NCBI GenBank assembly: GCA_023425865.1
Contig: JAFABV010000054.1
Span: forward strand, 1 to 64,000
Length of the DNA: 64,000 nt
Direction of reading: 5' to 3'
From: Bacteroidota bacterium
GTDB lineage: Bacteria > Bacteroidota > Bacteroidia > Bacteroidales > Bacteroidaceae
Part shown: positions 35,600-44,717 of the stretch, piece by piece
Layout of the letters: each line of letters begins with the position of its first letter
How positions within the stretch are numbered: position 1 is the stretch's first letter
Translations under genes and position numbers: made by a program
Notes under the pieces: generated by a model
Told to the model about the DNA's origin: nothing
The model's database searches: none
The model's input: the letters and a program-made list of their open reading frames with translations, nothing else

Positions 35600-38500
35600 T
35601 TAGAACTGGATTTGAATACCGAACGTATAAGTAGAGGTCAGCGGATACACCTCGTTGTCCCATCCTTCGGCGTCACTGAGCTCTGGCGAGAACGAGTGGG
35701 CGGAGAAGAGCGTGAGCGGACGGTCGGCCGTGAGGCTGAAGCGTACAGACGGCATGGTATAGCTGCCCATCTTCAGATTTTTCAGCGTATAACCCAACGT
35801 GATGTTCTGGATGCGGAAGTAGTCGGCACTCTCCACAAAATAGGAGTTGCTGCGCTGGTCAGAGACATTCCAACCCTTGATGAGGGCCTTGGCGGAAGGA
35901 TGCTCGTTGGTAGAGCCCGCTACGGTCCAGCGGTCGTTGTACTGAGCCTCGTCGAAGTTGAAGTTGCTCTGCGCGTATCTCAGCGCACGCTTACGGTTGT
36001 ACATCTGCGCGCCGGTCTGCCCGTAAGTGGTCAGCATGAAGTCGAGGTTCTTCCACTCAAAGCCGAAGTTCAGGCCATAGGTGAAGTTGGGAATATAAGC
36101 CCCGAGCACCTGTCGGTCGTTGCCGTCGATGACGTTGTCTTTGTTCACATCCTCGTACTTGAAGTCGCCCGGCTCAAGTCCGTTGGCCACGGCGATGGGG
36201 TCGGCAGCCACCTCCTCAGGCGTCTGGTAAATGCCCACGACCTTGTAACCATAGAAGGAGTTCATCTCTTCGCCTACGATATTGACGGTCTTTCCGCCCT
36301 GTATAATGGTCTTTCCGCCAAGGTCCTTGACCGTATTCCAAAGGAATGAGAGGTTGGCTCCAATGCTATACTTGAAGTCTTTGCCAATGCGGTCGTTCCA
36401 GTTGAGCGACACGTCAAAGCCCTCGTTGAGAATCTTACCATAGTTGCCGGCCAGCACGTCGTTGCTGAAGGGCAGACGGGGAGAGATGACAGCATGTTTT
36501 GTCATGCGGTGGAAATAGTCGACATCCATGTTCAGGCGGCTCTGGAGTGTGGAGAGATTGAAGCCGAAATTGGTCTCCTCTACCTGCTCCCACTGCAACC
36601 AACTGAAATAAGAGTTGTTTTGGTAGCCGGGGAAGATGGTGTTGCCATACACACCCGAGGCCGAGTTGCCAGTAGAGATATTGGCAAAACCGTCGCTGGC
36701 AGCCACATGGTCGTTGCCGAGCTTGCCCCAGCTGGCGCGCAGCTTCAGGTATTCTATAACGCTCTGGTTCTTCATCCAAGGCTCTTCAGACACTACCCAC
36801 GAAGCGCCTACAGAGGGGAAGTAGCCCCACTTTTCCTGATACTTTGATGAGCCGTCGGCACGCATGGTGAACATCAGATAGTATTTGCCGGCATAGTCGT
36901 AGTTGAGGCGGGCAAAGTATGAAAGGCCGCGATAGGTGTTACCGTCGTCGGTAAGGGTAATGCCCTTTGAGTCGCCCTTGTTGAGATACCAGTACTCTTC
37001 CTTGCCTTCGGGCACATTGCTGGCGGTGCCTTTCAGCAGGCGGTATTTCTCCTGGCGCATAGACACGCCGAGCATGGCGCCATAGTTGTGCTTGCCCGTG
37101 CTGTTCTTGAATGTCAGCGTGTTGTCCCAAATGTAATTGTCATAGTGGGTGGTAGACTTCTCTAAACTGGAAGCCGTCATCTGCTGCCAGCTGCTTACAT
37201 AGTACGTCGGGGTGAACACACGGCCTTCGATGCTCTGGTAGTTGTAGTTGATGTTGGTCTTGAACCAGAGTTTCTCAGGTATAAAGTTGAACTGGGCATA
37301 CATGTTTGTCATGAACTGACGATTGTCGTTCTGTGAGTTGTAGTAGTTGGCTGTAGCCACAGGGTTGTAGAAGTTGCTGGTGAAACCAATGGTGGCGGGA
37401 GACGCATATTGCTCGGGTTTGGCCTCGGCATTGTTTTCATCGTACACCGGATAGATGCCCGGAGAGTTGAAGGCCATGCGCCACGCTTGGTTGTTGGGGA
37501 GTACCTGCTTTGAACGGCTGAATACCCCGCTGAAGCCAACCTTCAGCCAGTTGGTGGCATCGTAGTCTACCGCGGCGCGGATGTTCATGCGGTCGTATTT
37601 GTTGTCAGTGTCCATGATTCCGTCTTGGTGTAGGTAGCTGGCTCCCATGGAGTAGGTGGCCTTCTCGCTACCGCCGCTGATGCCTACACTATGGCTTGTG
37701 ATGAGGGCAGAGCGCAGCAGCTCATTGTACCAGTCGGTATCGCTGCCAAAGGTCCAGTTATGGAAGTCGGCATTGGCATAACTGCCGCCATAGTGGTCGA
37801 TAGACGACTTGATGACCGGTGCGTAGGCGTCATAATTGGCTTCTAACAGCATGGTGGCATATTGCTGCGAGTTGGCCATCTTCAGCACGTTGGTGGCCTG
37901 CTGTACACCCACATAAGCGTCGTAGGTGATCTTGGCCTTCTGATTCTTCACACCTTTCTTGGTGGTGATGATGACCACGCCGTTGGCGGCGCGCACGCCA
38001 TAGATGGCGGCCGCGGAGGCGTCTTTCAGGATCGACATCTCCTGAATGTCATTATTATCCAAAAAATTGATGTCGTCGTAGAACATACCATCTACTACAT
38101 ACAGTGGTGAGCTGTTGGCAAAGGAGCCCGCGCCACGAATGCGCACCGTGGGACCCGCACCGGGGGTACCTGCGCTGATGACGTTCACGCCGGCCACCTT
38201 GCCTTGCAGGGCGGTCATGGCTGAAGTAGAAGGGGTGGAGGTGAGTTGCTCGGCCTTGATCACCGAGATGGGGGAGGTGAGGTCTTTGGCCTTGGCAGAG
38301 CCATAACCAATGACCACGACATCATCGAGATTCTTAAAGTCGTCCTCAAGAGTCACGTTCATCGTTGACGAGGCTTTCAGCTGGCGGGTCTTCATGCCCA
38401 CGTAGGTAAACTCAAGCGTGGCCGACGGTGATATGTTATCAATGGTATATTCTCCATTGAGATCGGTAACAGCACCTTTGGAAGTTCCTTCTACCTTGAT

Positions 38501-38623
38501 GGTAACACCAGGGAGTGGAAAGCCTTCCTTGTCCACTACAGTGCCTTTGACAGTCTGGGTCTGTGCCATGACAGACTGACCCACTATCGCGGCAAACAGT
38601 AACATTGAAAGTTTTTGCTTCAT
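35600..38623 (-). CDS. SusC-like TonB-dependent outer-membrane transporter
   Basis: About 1007 residues. Signal peptide (MKQKLSMLLFAAIVGQSVMAQ), carboxypeptidase-like domain (VKGTVVDKEGFPLPGVTI, about 25-105), TonB plug (LDDVVVIGYGSAKAKDLTSPISVIKA, YVVDGMFYDDINFL) and barrel ending in YTFGIQIQF. There is no STN domain, so control is by the divergent regulator at 38852 rather than by anti-sigma signalling. The frame is open to a TTG at 38662, but a -7-like box (TTAATTTG, 38660-38667) overlaps it, which favours ATG 38623. First gene of the SusC-SusD-GH43-GH144-GH3 operon. Confidence 0.94.
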   Translation of the reverse strand: MKQKLSMLLFAAIVGQSVMAQTQTVKGTVVDKEGFPLPGVTIKVEGTSKGAVTDLNGEYTIDNISPSATLEFTYVGMKTRQLKASSTMNVTLEDDFKNLDDVVVIGYGSAKAKDLTSPISVIKAEQLTSTPSTSAMTALQGKVAGVNVISAGTPGAGPTVRIRGAGSFANSSPLYVVDGMFYDDINFLDNNDIQEMSILKDASAAAIYGVRAANGVVIITTKKGVKNQKAKITYDAYVGVQQATNVLKMANSQQYATMLLEANYDAYAPVIKSSIDHYGGSYANADFHNWTFGSDTDWYNELLRSALITSHSVGISGGSEKATYSMGASYLHQDGIMDTDNKYDRMNIRAAVDYDATNWLKVGFSGVFSRSKQVLPNNQAWRMAFNSPGIYPVYDENNAEAKPEQYASPATIGFTSNFYNPVATANYYNSQNDNRQFMTNMYAQFNFIPEKLWFKTNINYNYQSIEGRVFTPTYYVSSWQQMTASSLEKSTTHYDNYIWDNTLTFKNSTGKHNYGAMLGVSMRQEKYRLLKGTASNVPEGKEEYWYLNKGDSKGITLTDDGNTYRGLSYFARLNYDYAGKYYLMFTMRADGSSKYQEKWGYFPSVGASWVVSEEPWMKNQSVIEYLKLRASWGKLGNDHVAASDGFANISTGNSASGVYGNTIFPGYQNNSYFSWLQWEQVEETNFGFNLSTLQSRLNMDVDYFHRMTKHAVISPRLPFSNDVLAGNYGKILNEGFDVSLNWNDRIGKDFKYSIGANLSFLWNTVKDLGGKTIIQGGKTVNIVGEEMNSFYGYKVVGIYQTPEEVAADPIAVANGLEPGDFKYEDVNKDNVIDGNDRQVLGAYIPNFTYGLNFGFEWKNLDFMLTTYGQTGAQMYNRKRALRYAQSNFNFDEAQYNDRWTVAGSTNEHPSAKALIKGWNVSDQRSNSYFVESADYFRIQNITLGYTLKNLKMGSYTMPSVRFSLTADRPLTLFSAHSFSPELSDAEGWDNEVYPLTSTYTFGIQIQF

Positions 38624-38704
38624 TGATTTTAGGTTTTTATGATTTAACGTATGATGTTGCAAATTAAAGAAGATTTAGCCAATAGTACGAATATTAAGAT
38701 ACGC

Positions 38705-38750
38705 TACTACTACTTTTCGCCCTCATCGTACTACGATATTACTACGACAT
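38705..38750. promoter_or_regulatory. Phased TACTAC direct repeats, candidate operator
   Basis: In the gap between divergent susC and the regulator gene, TACTACGATAT (38729-38739) and TACTACGACAT (38740-38750) form an 11-bp tandem pair with one difference. A further TACTAC lies at 38708, 21 bp before. Spacings of 11 and 21 bp keep sites on one face of the helix. The block is about 75-100 bp upstream of the probable susC RNA start, a position suited to an activator. A TACATTTG -7 box for the regulator gene lies at 38822-38829. Confidence 0.5.
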
Positions 38751-38851
38751 GGTTATCAACTGATTGATTATCAGTAGATAAAAAAGAAGAAAAAATATTA
38801 GGTAGTTTGGTCTAAATCTATTACATTTGTTGTCAAAAGATAACATTGCCC

Positions 38852-41695
38852 ATGCTTATTCGGCATTTACATGCACTCATTGCGTTCATTTTGACAGGTT
38901 TGGGGCTCGGAACGGCCCATGCCTCTACGATAGATTTCATGCCTATCGTGTCTAATTTCTCACAGGCGGTTTACGGGGGAGGATTGCAAAACTGGTCGGT
39001 TACACAGTCGGCCACCGGACAAGTTTACTTTGGTAACCAAAAGGGGCTTCTCTCCTTCGACGGTTACCAGTGGAACACATACAGTCTGCCGAGTCATACC
39101 ATCGTGCGTTCGGTGCTTGCGGATGGCGATCGCATATACGTGGGCTCGTATACCGACTTCGGGTATTTCAGGCGCGACCGCGCGGGCCGTTACCAATACA
39201 CTTCGTTATGGCCAAAGGGGTATCAGGCCCATGAAGATGAGATTTGGAAAATCATCAAGGCTCCCAATGGGCACATTTATTTTCAGTCGTTTTGCTCTTG
39301 GTTTGATTATGATGGGCAGAAAACGACGGCGCACTATGACGCGCGCCACCTGCCGCTGCATTTTTTCAAGGTCAACAACCGCATCTACGCGCAGATGATC
39401 AATGATGGGGTATATGTGTTGCAGGGTAATCGATACGTGCCCTTCCTGTCGCGTCAAGCCTTTAACAATGACGATGTCGTAGGTATGGTGGCGCTCAAGC
39501 ATGGCGGCATTTTGGCCGTGACGTCGAAGAGCGGGCTATACCTCTATCAACATGGGAAACTGGAACGGTGGGCCACTACGCTTGACAGTGACCTCAGGCA
39601 ATTCCAGCCCAACAACGCCACTCTTCTATCACCCACTACATTGGTCATCGGTACCATTCTCAATGGCATCTATGCCTTGGACTTGAACACTGGTCAGACG
39701 CTATGGCACTATAATCTGGCCAACAGTTTGCGAAACAATACGGTTTTAGGACTCTACGTAGACAAGGGCGGCAATGTGTGGGCCGCGCTCGACAATGGCA
39801 TCTCTGTCATTCATTCAGGACTTCCGCTCACGGTGATGCGCACTGACCAGTTGGGCCTTCCCATTGGCATGGTGTATGATATCTGTAAGGCCGGTGACAA
39901 CCTGTATATTGCCACCAACCAGTCGCTGTGGCAATACCTGACGGCATCTAAGGAGTTGCGGCAAGTGAAAAATACCAATGGGCAGAACTGGTATGTCAAG
40001 GCATTGGGGCAACGTATATGGGTGGGACATAACCTGTCTACACTGGCCGTGACGGGCGACGTGGTCGCCGCTGTACCCGGAAGTAATGAGGGAAGCACGA
40101 TGATGAAGTCGTATCATGTCAACGGAGAGGAGGCGCTGATCGAGTCGGGGTATAACGGTCTGAATGTCTATCGGCGACAAAACGGTGAATGGTCGGCAGC
40201 CCATAAGGTGCGTGGATTTCAGGCACCCATACTCGAATTTGAGATTGACAATAGCGGAACTATCTGGGCAGCGCATTTCAGTAAGGGAATCTATAAGATA
40301 GACTTGTCGGATGACCTGACGACGGTGGCTGATATCAGGTATTTTGGTTCTCCCACCAAGGAAGGCATACACAGTCAGATGCACGTCATGAAGATTAGGG
40401 GAAGGGTGGTGTTTTCTTATCAAGGAAGCCTTTATACCTATGATGACCTGCATGGTAAGATTGTGCCCTATCAGGTCAACAGTCCGCGCTTCCCGCGGAA
40501 TGTCATATCGACGGCAGTGGTAGACAACTCTTCCCTGTGGACGGCTGACAACGCGTCTTTCTCGCTATTCCACTACGATGGTGGTCAATATCGTCGCATG
40601 GCCTGCTTCCCTTATAAGTTATTCGGATTGGATGTCAACACCAATGGCGTGGCACAGTATGTCAGTGGTGAGGAGACTTACTTCTTTCTCAATAACGGAA
40701 TAGGCAGATACCGTATGAAGGCGAATAAGACGCGTGCGGTGAAATACCCGTTGACTATCGTCAGCGTATCGAGTATCAAGTCGGATAATGAGAAAGTGGA
40801 GCTGTCGTGCGCGGGAGATGACGATAACGTGATTCAGTCAGACAATATTCGCCTCGTGTTGTCTTATCCCAACTACGACAGTCAACTGATCACTTTCAGA
40901 TACAAGCTTCGTAAACAGGGAAAGGATGTAGAGGCGGTACAAGACAATCCCGTCATCACCTTTAACAGTTTGGGATATGGAAGTTATACCTGTGAGCTGG
41001 AAGCAGTTTCGGTGGATGGGGAAGTTCTTGCCCGGACAAGTTATCAATTTGAGCATGCGGTGCCATGGTACCTCTCTATCTGGGCTTTTGCCCTGTATGT
41101 GCTGGTAGGCTTCCTTGTCATTAGGAAATATGTGCAGTGGCACACGCGCAAAATCGTAGAGCGAAACCGGCATGAGGCAGAGGAAGAACTCATGCGACAA
41201 AACCTGAAGGTGCTCGAACAGAAGCAGATTATCGCGGCACAACAGCAGATTATCATGGAGAACGAGCTGACGAGCAAGAGCAAGGAACTGGCTACCATGG
41301 CATTCAAGATGGCTGTGCAGAAAGATAAGTCGGAGGTGTTGCGAGAGGGATTGCTGGAAAAGAAGCGAAAGGGAATATTGACAGACAAGGATTTCAAGGA
41401 GTTGATTACCACCGCCGAGGGCGAAGATTCTGAAGAAGTATGGAATATCTTCCAGCAGAACTTCGACCTCATTCACCAAAACTTCTTCAGGAATCTCAGG
41501 ACGAAATATCCCGACCTGACCGCTACTGACCTGAAGTTTTGCGCGCTGTTGCGGCTCAATCTCAACACCAAGGAAATCGCCAAGAACACCAACCTCACCA
41601 TCAGGGGTGTGGAGGGTGCCCGCTATAGACTGAGAAAGAAACTGGGTATCAAGAACGACCAGTCGCTTACCGAGTTTCTGATTGACCTGAAGTGA
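38852..41695 (+). CDS. Membrane-spanning propeller/Y_Y_Y regulator with LuxR-type HTH
   Basis: About 947 residues, starting at ATG 38852 (the frame opens 2 codons earlier with TTG). After a signal or anchor segment comes a long periplasmic propeller of the two-component-regulator type (FDGYQWNTYSLPSH..., IWKIIKAPNGHIYF, VWAALDNGISVIHSG). Then a Y_Y_Y domain (SQLITFRYKLRKQGKDVEAV), a single membrane helix near 737-760, a coiled coil (about 770-815), and a C-terminal LuxR-like HTH (YPDLTATDLKFCALLRLNLNTKEIAKNTNLTIRGVEGARYRLRKKLGI). There is no kinase or receiver domain. It should sense glycan in the periplasm and control the divergent susC operon directly, like SusR in layout. Confidence 0.87.
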   Translation: MLIRHLHALIAFILTGLGLGTAHASTIDFMPIVSNFSQAVYGGGLQNWSVTQSATGQVYFGNQKGLLSFDGYQWNTYSLPSHTIVRSVLADGDRIYVGSYTDFGYFRRDRAGRYQYTSLWPKGYQAHEDEIWKIIKAPNGHIYFQSFCSWFDYDGQKTTAHYDARHLPLHFFKVNNRIYAQMINDGVYVLQGNRYVPFLSRQAFNNDDVVGMVALKHGGILAVTSKSGLYLYQHGKLERWATTLDSDLRQFQPNNATLLSPTTLVIGTILNGIYALDLNTGQTLWHYNLANSLRNNTVLGLYVDKGGNVWAALDNGISVIHSGLPLTVMRTDQLGLPIGMVYDICKAGDNLYIATNQSLWQYLTASKELRQVKNTNGQNWYVKALGQRIWVGHNLSTLAVTGDVVAAVPGSNEGSTMMKSYHVNGEEALIESGYNGLNVYRRQNGEWSAAHKVRGFQAPILEFEIDNSGTIWAAHFSKGIYKIDLSDDLTTVADIRYFGSPTKEGIHSQMHVMKIRGRVVFSYQGSLYTYDDLHGKIVPYQVNSPRFPRNVISTAVVDNSSLWTADNASFSLFHYDGGQYRRMACFPYKLFGLDVNTNGVAQYVSGEETYFFLNNGIGRYRMKANKTRAVKYPLTIVSVSSIKSDNEKVELSCAGDDDNVIQSDNIRLVLSYPNYDSQLITFRYKLRKQGKDVEAVQDNPVITFNSLGYGSYTCELEAVSVDGEVLARTSYQFEHAVPWYLSIWAFALYVLVGFLVIRKYVQWHTRKIVERNRHEAEEELMRQNLKVLEQKQIIAAQQQIIMENELTSKSKELATMAFKMAVQKDKSEVLREGLLEKKRKGILTDKDFKELITTAEGEDSEEVWNIFQQNFDLIHQNFFRNLRTKYPDLTATDLKFCALLRLNLNTKEIAKNTNLTIRGVEGARYRLRKKLGIKNDQSLTEFLIDLK

Positions 41696-41701
41696 CGGAC
41701 G

Positions 41702-42604
41702 TCAATGTGCTTTTTGTGATGCGGCTGTCACCATCCACGCGCTGGCCAATACCAGGATGAGGGCTACGGGTTTGTCCCAGGTAAGGCTGTCTTGCCCGAT
41801 GGCAATAGCCACAAAGGAGGCAACGATAGGTTGCAGGTTTGTGTACACGCTTACCGTGGTGGCCTGAAGATGGCGCATGGCGAAGGGTATGGCAAAATAG
41901 CCGGCCACGGTGGCAAAGATGACGATGAATGCCATCTCCAAGGCTCCGCTCCATTCCCACGCGCCGTTATACAGCGGAGCTGTCTGCAAGTCGTGCCAAG
42001 AGAAAGGCAGCACAGCGACCGTAGACACCAAAAACACCCATTTCATCTGTGTCACGGGAGTATATTTGGGCGACACCTTGCGCGTGATGATGAGGTACAC
42101 GGCCCATGTCATCAGGCTGAGCACGGCCAATCCAATGCCTAACAGGTCGTTGCTGCCCTTGCCTCCTTGCCATCCCATCACCACCATGAGCAAGGCACCG
42201 GCGATGCCGACTAACACACCGATGATGCCACGTGTGGTGAGGCGCTCGCCAATGAGGAGGGTCGCGCAGAGCAATGTAGCGACGGGGGTGAGGGTGGCAA
42301 TGACGCTGAAATATACAGGACTTGTAAAATGCAGTGCCCAGGCGGTAAGTGTCTGTGAGACGACAAAGCCTAACAGTCCGCCCAGCATGATGACCAAGAG
42401 GTCACGACGCTCGACATGCTCCTTGGGCATCCATAGCGAGAGCAGCCAGAAAATGGCCGCGGCACCGATGCAGCGAGTGGCCATATAAGCCATGGGTGAC
42501 ACCCATTGGTCGAGCAAGAGTTTGGTAACTGGTATGCCAAGTCCGAAAATCACGTTGGCCAACAGCACGGCGGCGTGGCCTTCTATTTTTGTTCTTTCCA
42601 TCAT
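41702..42604 (-). CDS. EamA/DMT-family transporter
   Basis: 300 residues with about ten membrane helices in two EamA repeats (VIFGLGIPVTKLLLDQ... and IGIGLAVLSLMTWAVYLIITRKV...). Members export or import small metabolites; the substrate cannot be read from sequence. The gene converges on the regulator gene with only 6 bp between stops. Its promoter is excellent, and the -7 box ends 4 nt before the first ATG, so the mRNA may be leaderless; a second ATG follows directly (42601). Confidence 0.9.
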   Translation of the reverse strand: MMERTKIEGHAAVLLANVIFGLGIPVTKLLLDQWVSPMAYMATRCIGAAAIFWLLSLWMPKEHVERRDLLVIMLGGLLGFVVSQTLTAWALHFTSPVYFSVIATLTPVATLLCATLLIGERLTTRGIIGVLVGIAGALLMVVMGWQGGKGSNDLLGIGLAVLSLMTWAVYLIITRKVSPKYTPVTQMKWVFLVSTVAVLPFSWHDLQTAPLYNGAWEWSGALEMAFIVIFATVAGYFAIPFAMRHLQATTVSVYTNLQPIVASFVAIAIGQDSLTWDKPVALILVLASAWMVTAASQKAH

Positions 42605-42608
42605 GGGG

Positions 42609-42640
42609 CAAAGTTAGAAATATTTTGACGGCGGGGCAAA
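42609..42640 (-). promoter_or_regulatory. Promoter of the EamA gene, giving a leaderless or near-leaderless mRNA
   Basis: The minus strand has TTTG (42637-42640), a 20-nt spacer and TAACTTTG (42609-42616), a full match to the Bacteroidota consensus. The ATG at 42604 starts only five bases after the -7 box, so RNA synthesis would begin at or next to the start codon. Confidence 0.72.
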
Positions 42641-42701
42641 TATTCTCGCCTTTTATCTAAGATTGTGGGTGGCTTTCCCCCTCGTTTACCTTTATTTTCC
42701 T

Positions 42702-42709
42702 TATTTTTG
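42702..42709 (+). promoter_or_regulatory. -7 box of pncB
   Basis: TATTTTTG fits TAnnTTTG, about 98 bp before the pncB ATG. The -33 match is weak. The leader contains a small stem (GGACC/GTGTG/GGTCC near 42761-42775) but nothing I recognise as a riboswitch. Confidence 0.4.
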
Positions 42710-42806
42710 CAAAATGGCAGTTGCGCTGCGCAAAGGCGCAGGCTCGGCCTGGACAGGCGCGGACCGTGTGGGTCCACGGCTGTCATCATCACATACAAGA
42801 TAAACC

Positions 42807-44015
42807 ATGCGACAGATCATCAATCATTTTACCGACGACGACCTTTATAAGTTCTCTATGTGCTGTGCCGTCATCGACAATTATCCCCGTGCCCAAGTGA
42901 AATACGCCTTCGTCGACCGGCACAACACCACGTACCCGAAGGGTTTCGACCAACTGGTGAGAGACCAGGTGAAGATGCTGGAGGAGGTGGTCATCACCGA
43001 TGAGGAAATAGAGTTCATGAAAGAGAAATGCGCTTATATTCCCCATTGGTTTTATACGTACATGAAAGGTTTTAGGTATCAAGCAGAATGGGTAGACGTG
43101 CGCCAAGACGAGGAAGGCCACCTGAGCATCGTGTTTGAGGGAAACTGGTCGGACACCATTCTGCTGGAGGTGAAGGTGCTGGCCATCATCTCAGAACTGT
43201 ATTATATGGTGACAGGCCAGGACGAGCGGTTCGACTACGACGACTACTACCAGCGGTCTTACCGCAAGGCTGAGAAACTGCTGGGGGCGGGGTGCATATA
43301 CTCGGATTTCGGCACACGGCGGCGGGCGTCGTTCGAGGCCGAGGACACCGCCGTGCGGGCTTTCCGCGACTGCCAGCAATCGCGCGCCGACTGGGCGGGT
43401 CGGTTTGTGGGCACGAGCAACGTGTATATCGCCATGAAGCATGGGCTCACGCCGGTGGGCACCATGGCGCATGAGTTTGTGTGTGCCATAGGTGGCATGT
43501 TTGGGCCGCAGATGGCCAACCACCTGGCCATGAACGCCTGGCGCAACACCTTCCGCGGGGCACTGGGAACCTATCTCTACGACAGCTACGGCTGGGAGAT
43601 CTTTGCGCTCAACTTCTCGGAAGACTTCGCCAACCTCTTCAAGGGGCTTCGGGTTGACAGTGGCGACAACCGGCATGAGCTGCAGCGTATCGTGGAGAAA
43701 TACCAGTCGTTAGGCATCGACTCGCGCACCAAGCAGGTGATCTTCTCGAACGCGCTCACCACCGACGATGCCATCGCCATTCAGCAGTATGCCAAGGAAC
43801 TGTGCCAGCCGTCGTATGGCATCGGCACGCATTTCACCAACGACTTCCCGGGGGTGCAGCCCATGAACACGGTCATCAAGCTGGTGGCGGTGAAGATCAC
43901 CGAGGCATGGCCGTTCTATAACGACACGTGTAAGCTGTCGGAGGATACGGGCAAGCATACCGGCAAGCCCGAGGTGGTGCGGCGGTTTATGGAGGCACTG
44001 CATATCGAAGCGTGA
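42807..44015 (+). CDS. pncB: Nicotinate phosphoribosyltransferase
   Basis: 402 residues, normal for PncB. It joins nicotinate and PRPP to nicotinate mononucleotide in NAD salvage in the cytosol. Family motifs: FTDDDLYKFSMCCAV at the N-terminus, FGTRRRASFE, GTSNVYIAMKHGLTPVGTMAHE (with the His that is phosphorylated in PncB proteins), and LRVDSGDNRHEL in the phosphate-binding region. The gene stands alone, divergent from EamA. A hairpin AGCCGGC/GCCGGCT just downstream (about 44073-44095) may end the transcript. Confidence 0.96.
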   Translation: MRQIINHFTDDDLYKFSMCCAVIDNYPRAQVKYAFVDRHNTTYPKGFDQLVRDQVKMLEEVVITDEEIEFMKEKCAYIPHWFYTYMKGFRYQAEWVDVRQDEEGHLSIVFEGNWSDTILLEVKVLAIISELYYMVTGQDERFDYDDYYQRSYRKAEKLLGAGCIYSDFGTRRRASFEAEDTAVRAFRDCQQSRADWAGRFVGTSNVYIAMKHGLTPVGTMAHEFVCAIGGMFGPQMANHLAMNAWRNTFRGALGTYLYDSYGWEIFALNFSEDFANLFKGLRVDSGDNRHELQRIVEKYQSLGIDSRTKQVIFSNALTTDDAIAIQQYAKELCQPSYGIGTHFTNDFPGVQPMNTVIKLVAVKITEAWPFYNDTCKLSEDTGKHTGKPEVVRRFMEALHIEA

Positions 44016-44184
44016 AGCGAGACCAGAAGGACAGAATATGGAAGGATGGAAGAGGAAAAGGAGAAACAAAGCCGGCCGCAAGGCTGCCGGCTGGAGAAGC
44101 ATGCGTCGATGCTCCGCCGGTGTGAGAGTCACGACTATATCGCGCGCTGCTTTTATATGGTGACGATGGCCACCGAAGGGCGTT

Positions 44185-44635
44185 GGGATAAGATGAGCAT
44201 GCAAACAGTTCCCGGCTGTCACTGTCGTTTGCCCCTGTAAGACAGAAAGCTGTCGCCTCTCCTGCGGCGTTGCGCAGCCAGGGTAACTTGTCCCCCGTGA
44301 CACCAGCCCCATGTATCAGTATCCACATACCCTCCGTGGCGTCTTGTCCAAGCCACCTTCCTGGCCACGGTTACCACTCTGCACGTCGCCCCTTCTCCAT
44401 GCCTACGTCCAACCGTTCGCACGTGACAGTCCGATAATTCTATATGAAACCATCCGGTAATTCTATATGAAACCATCCGATAATTCTATATAAAACCATC
44501 CGATGGTTCTATATAAAACCATCATATCATTCTATATAGAATCATCCGATGACTTGGGGCTTCTCATTTAGCCCGCCCGCCCTTGCCATAGGCGCGGAAG
44601 GCGGTTGAAACGGCAGCTTGGGGGCTCATAACTGC
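44185..44635 (-). repeat. Conserved intergenic element copy B, with 23-bp array (five units)
   Basis: 451 bp, running as the reverse complement of copy C (57592-58022). Shared blocks include GAGCCCCCAAGCTGCCGTTT, CTATGGCAAGGGCGGGCGGG, ACGCCACGGAGGGTATG, TGATACATGGGGCTGGTG and the end GGGATAAG...ATGCAAAC. In its centre is a 23-bp tandem array at 44431-44545 with five units (starts 44431, 44454, 44477, 44500, 44523). Copy C has four, and this one-unit difference explains most of the length gap. No gene is credible in 44016-44717; an 85-codon frame through the element changes amino acids freely between copies. Confidence 0.88.
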
Positions 44636-44717
44636 CATCTATGCCAATGACCCGACAACGGCTGATGATGATATAAACCAAGCCCGCCGTCACCGCCTTT
44701 GGCCATCCTGTATCTGC

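Noticed and set aside
42716..42806. NAD-type riboswitch in the pncB leader
   Set aside because: Only one small stem is seen and no known aptamer core could be recognised.
44219..44476. 85-codon minus-strand frame that matches an 83-codon frame at 57728-57979
   Set aside because: Both read out of the 23-bp array into the conserved flank. Most base differences between copies change the amino acid, and a 23-bp unit shifts frame with each copy, so this is repeat DNA rather than a protein family.
44185..44635. Element B/C as an autonomous insertion sequence
   Set aside because: No transposase frame in either copy; at most a non-autonomous element.
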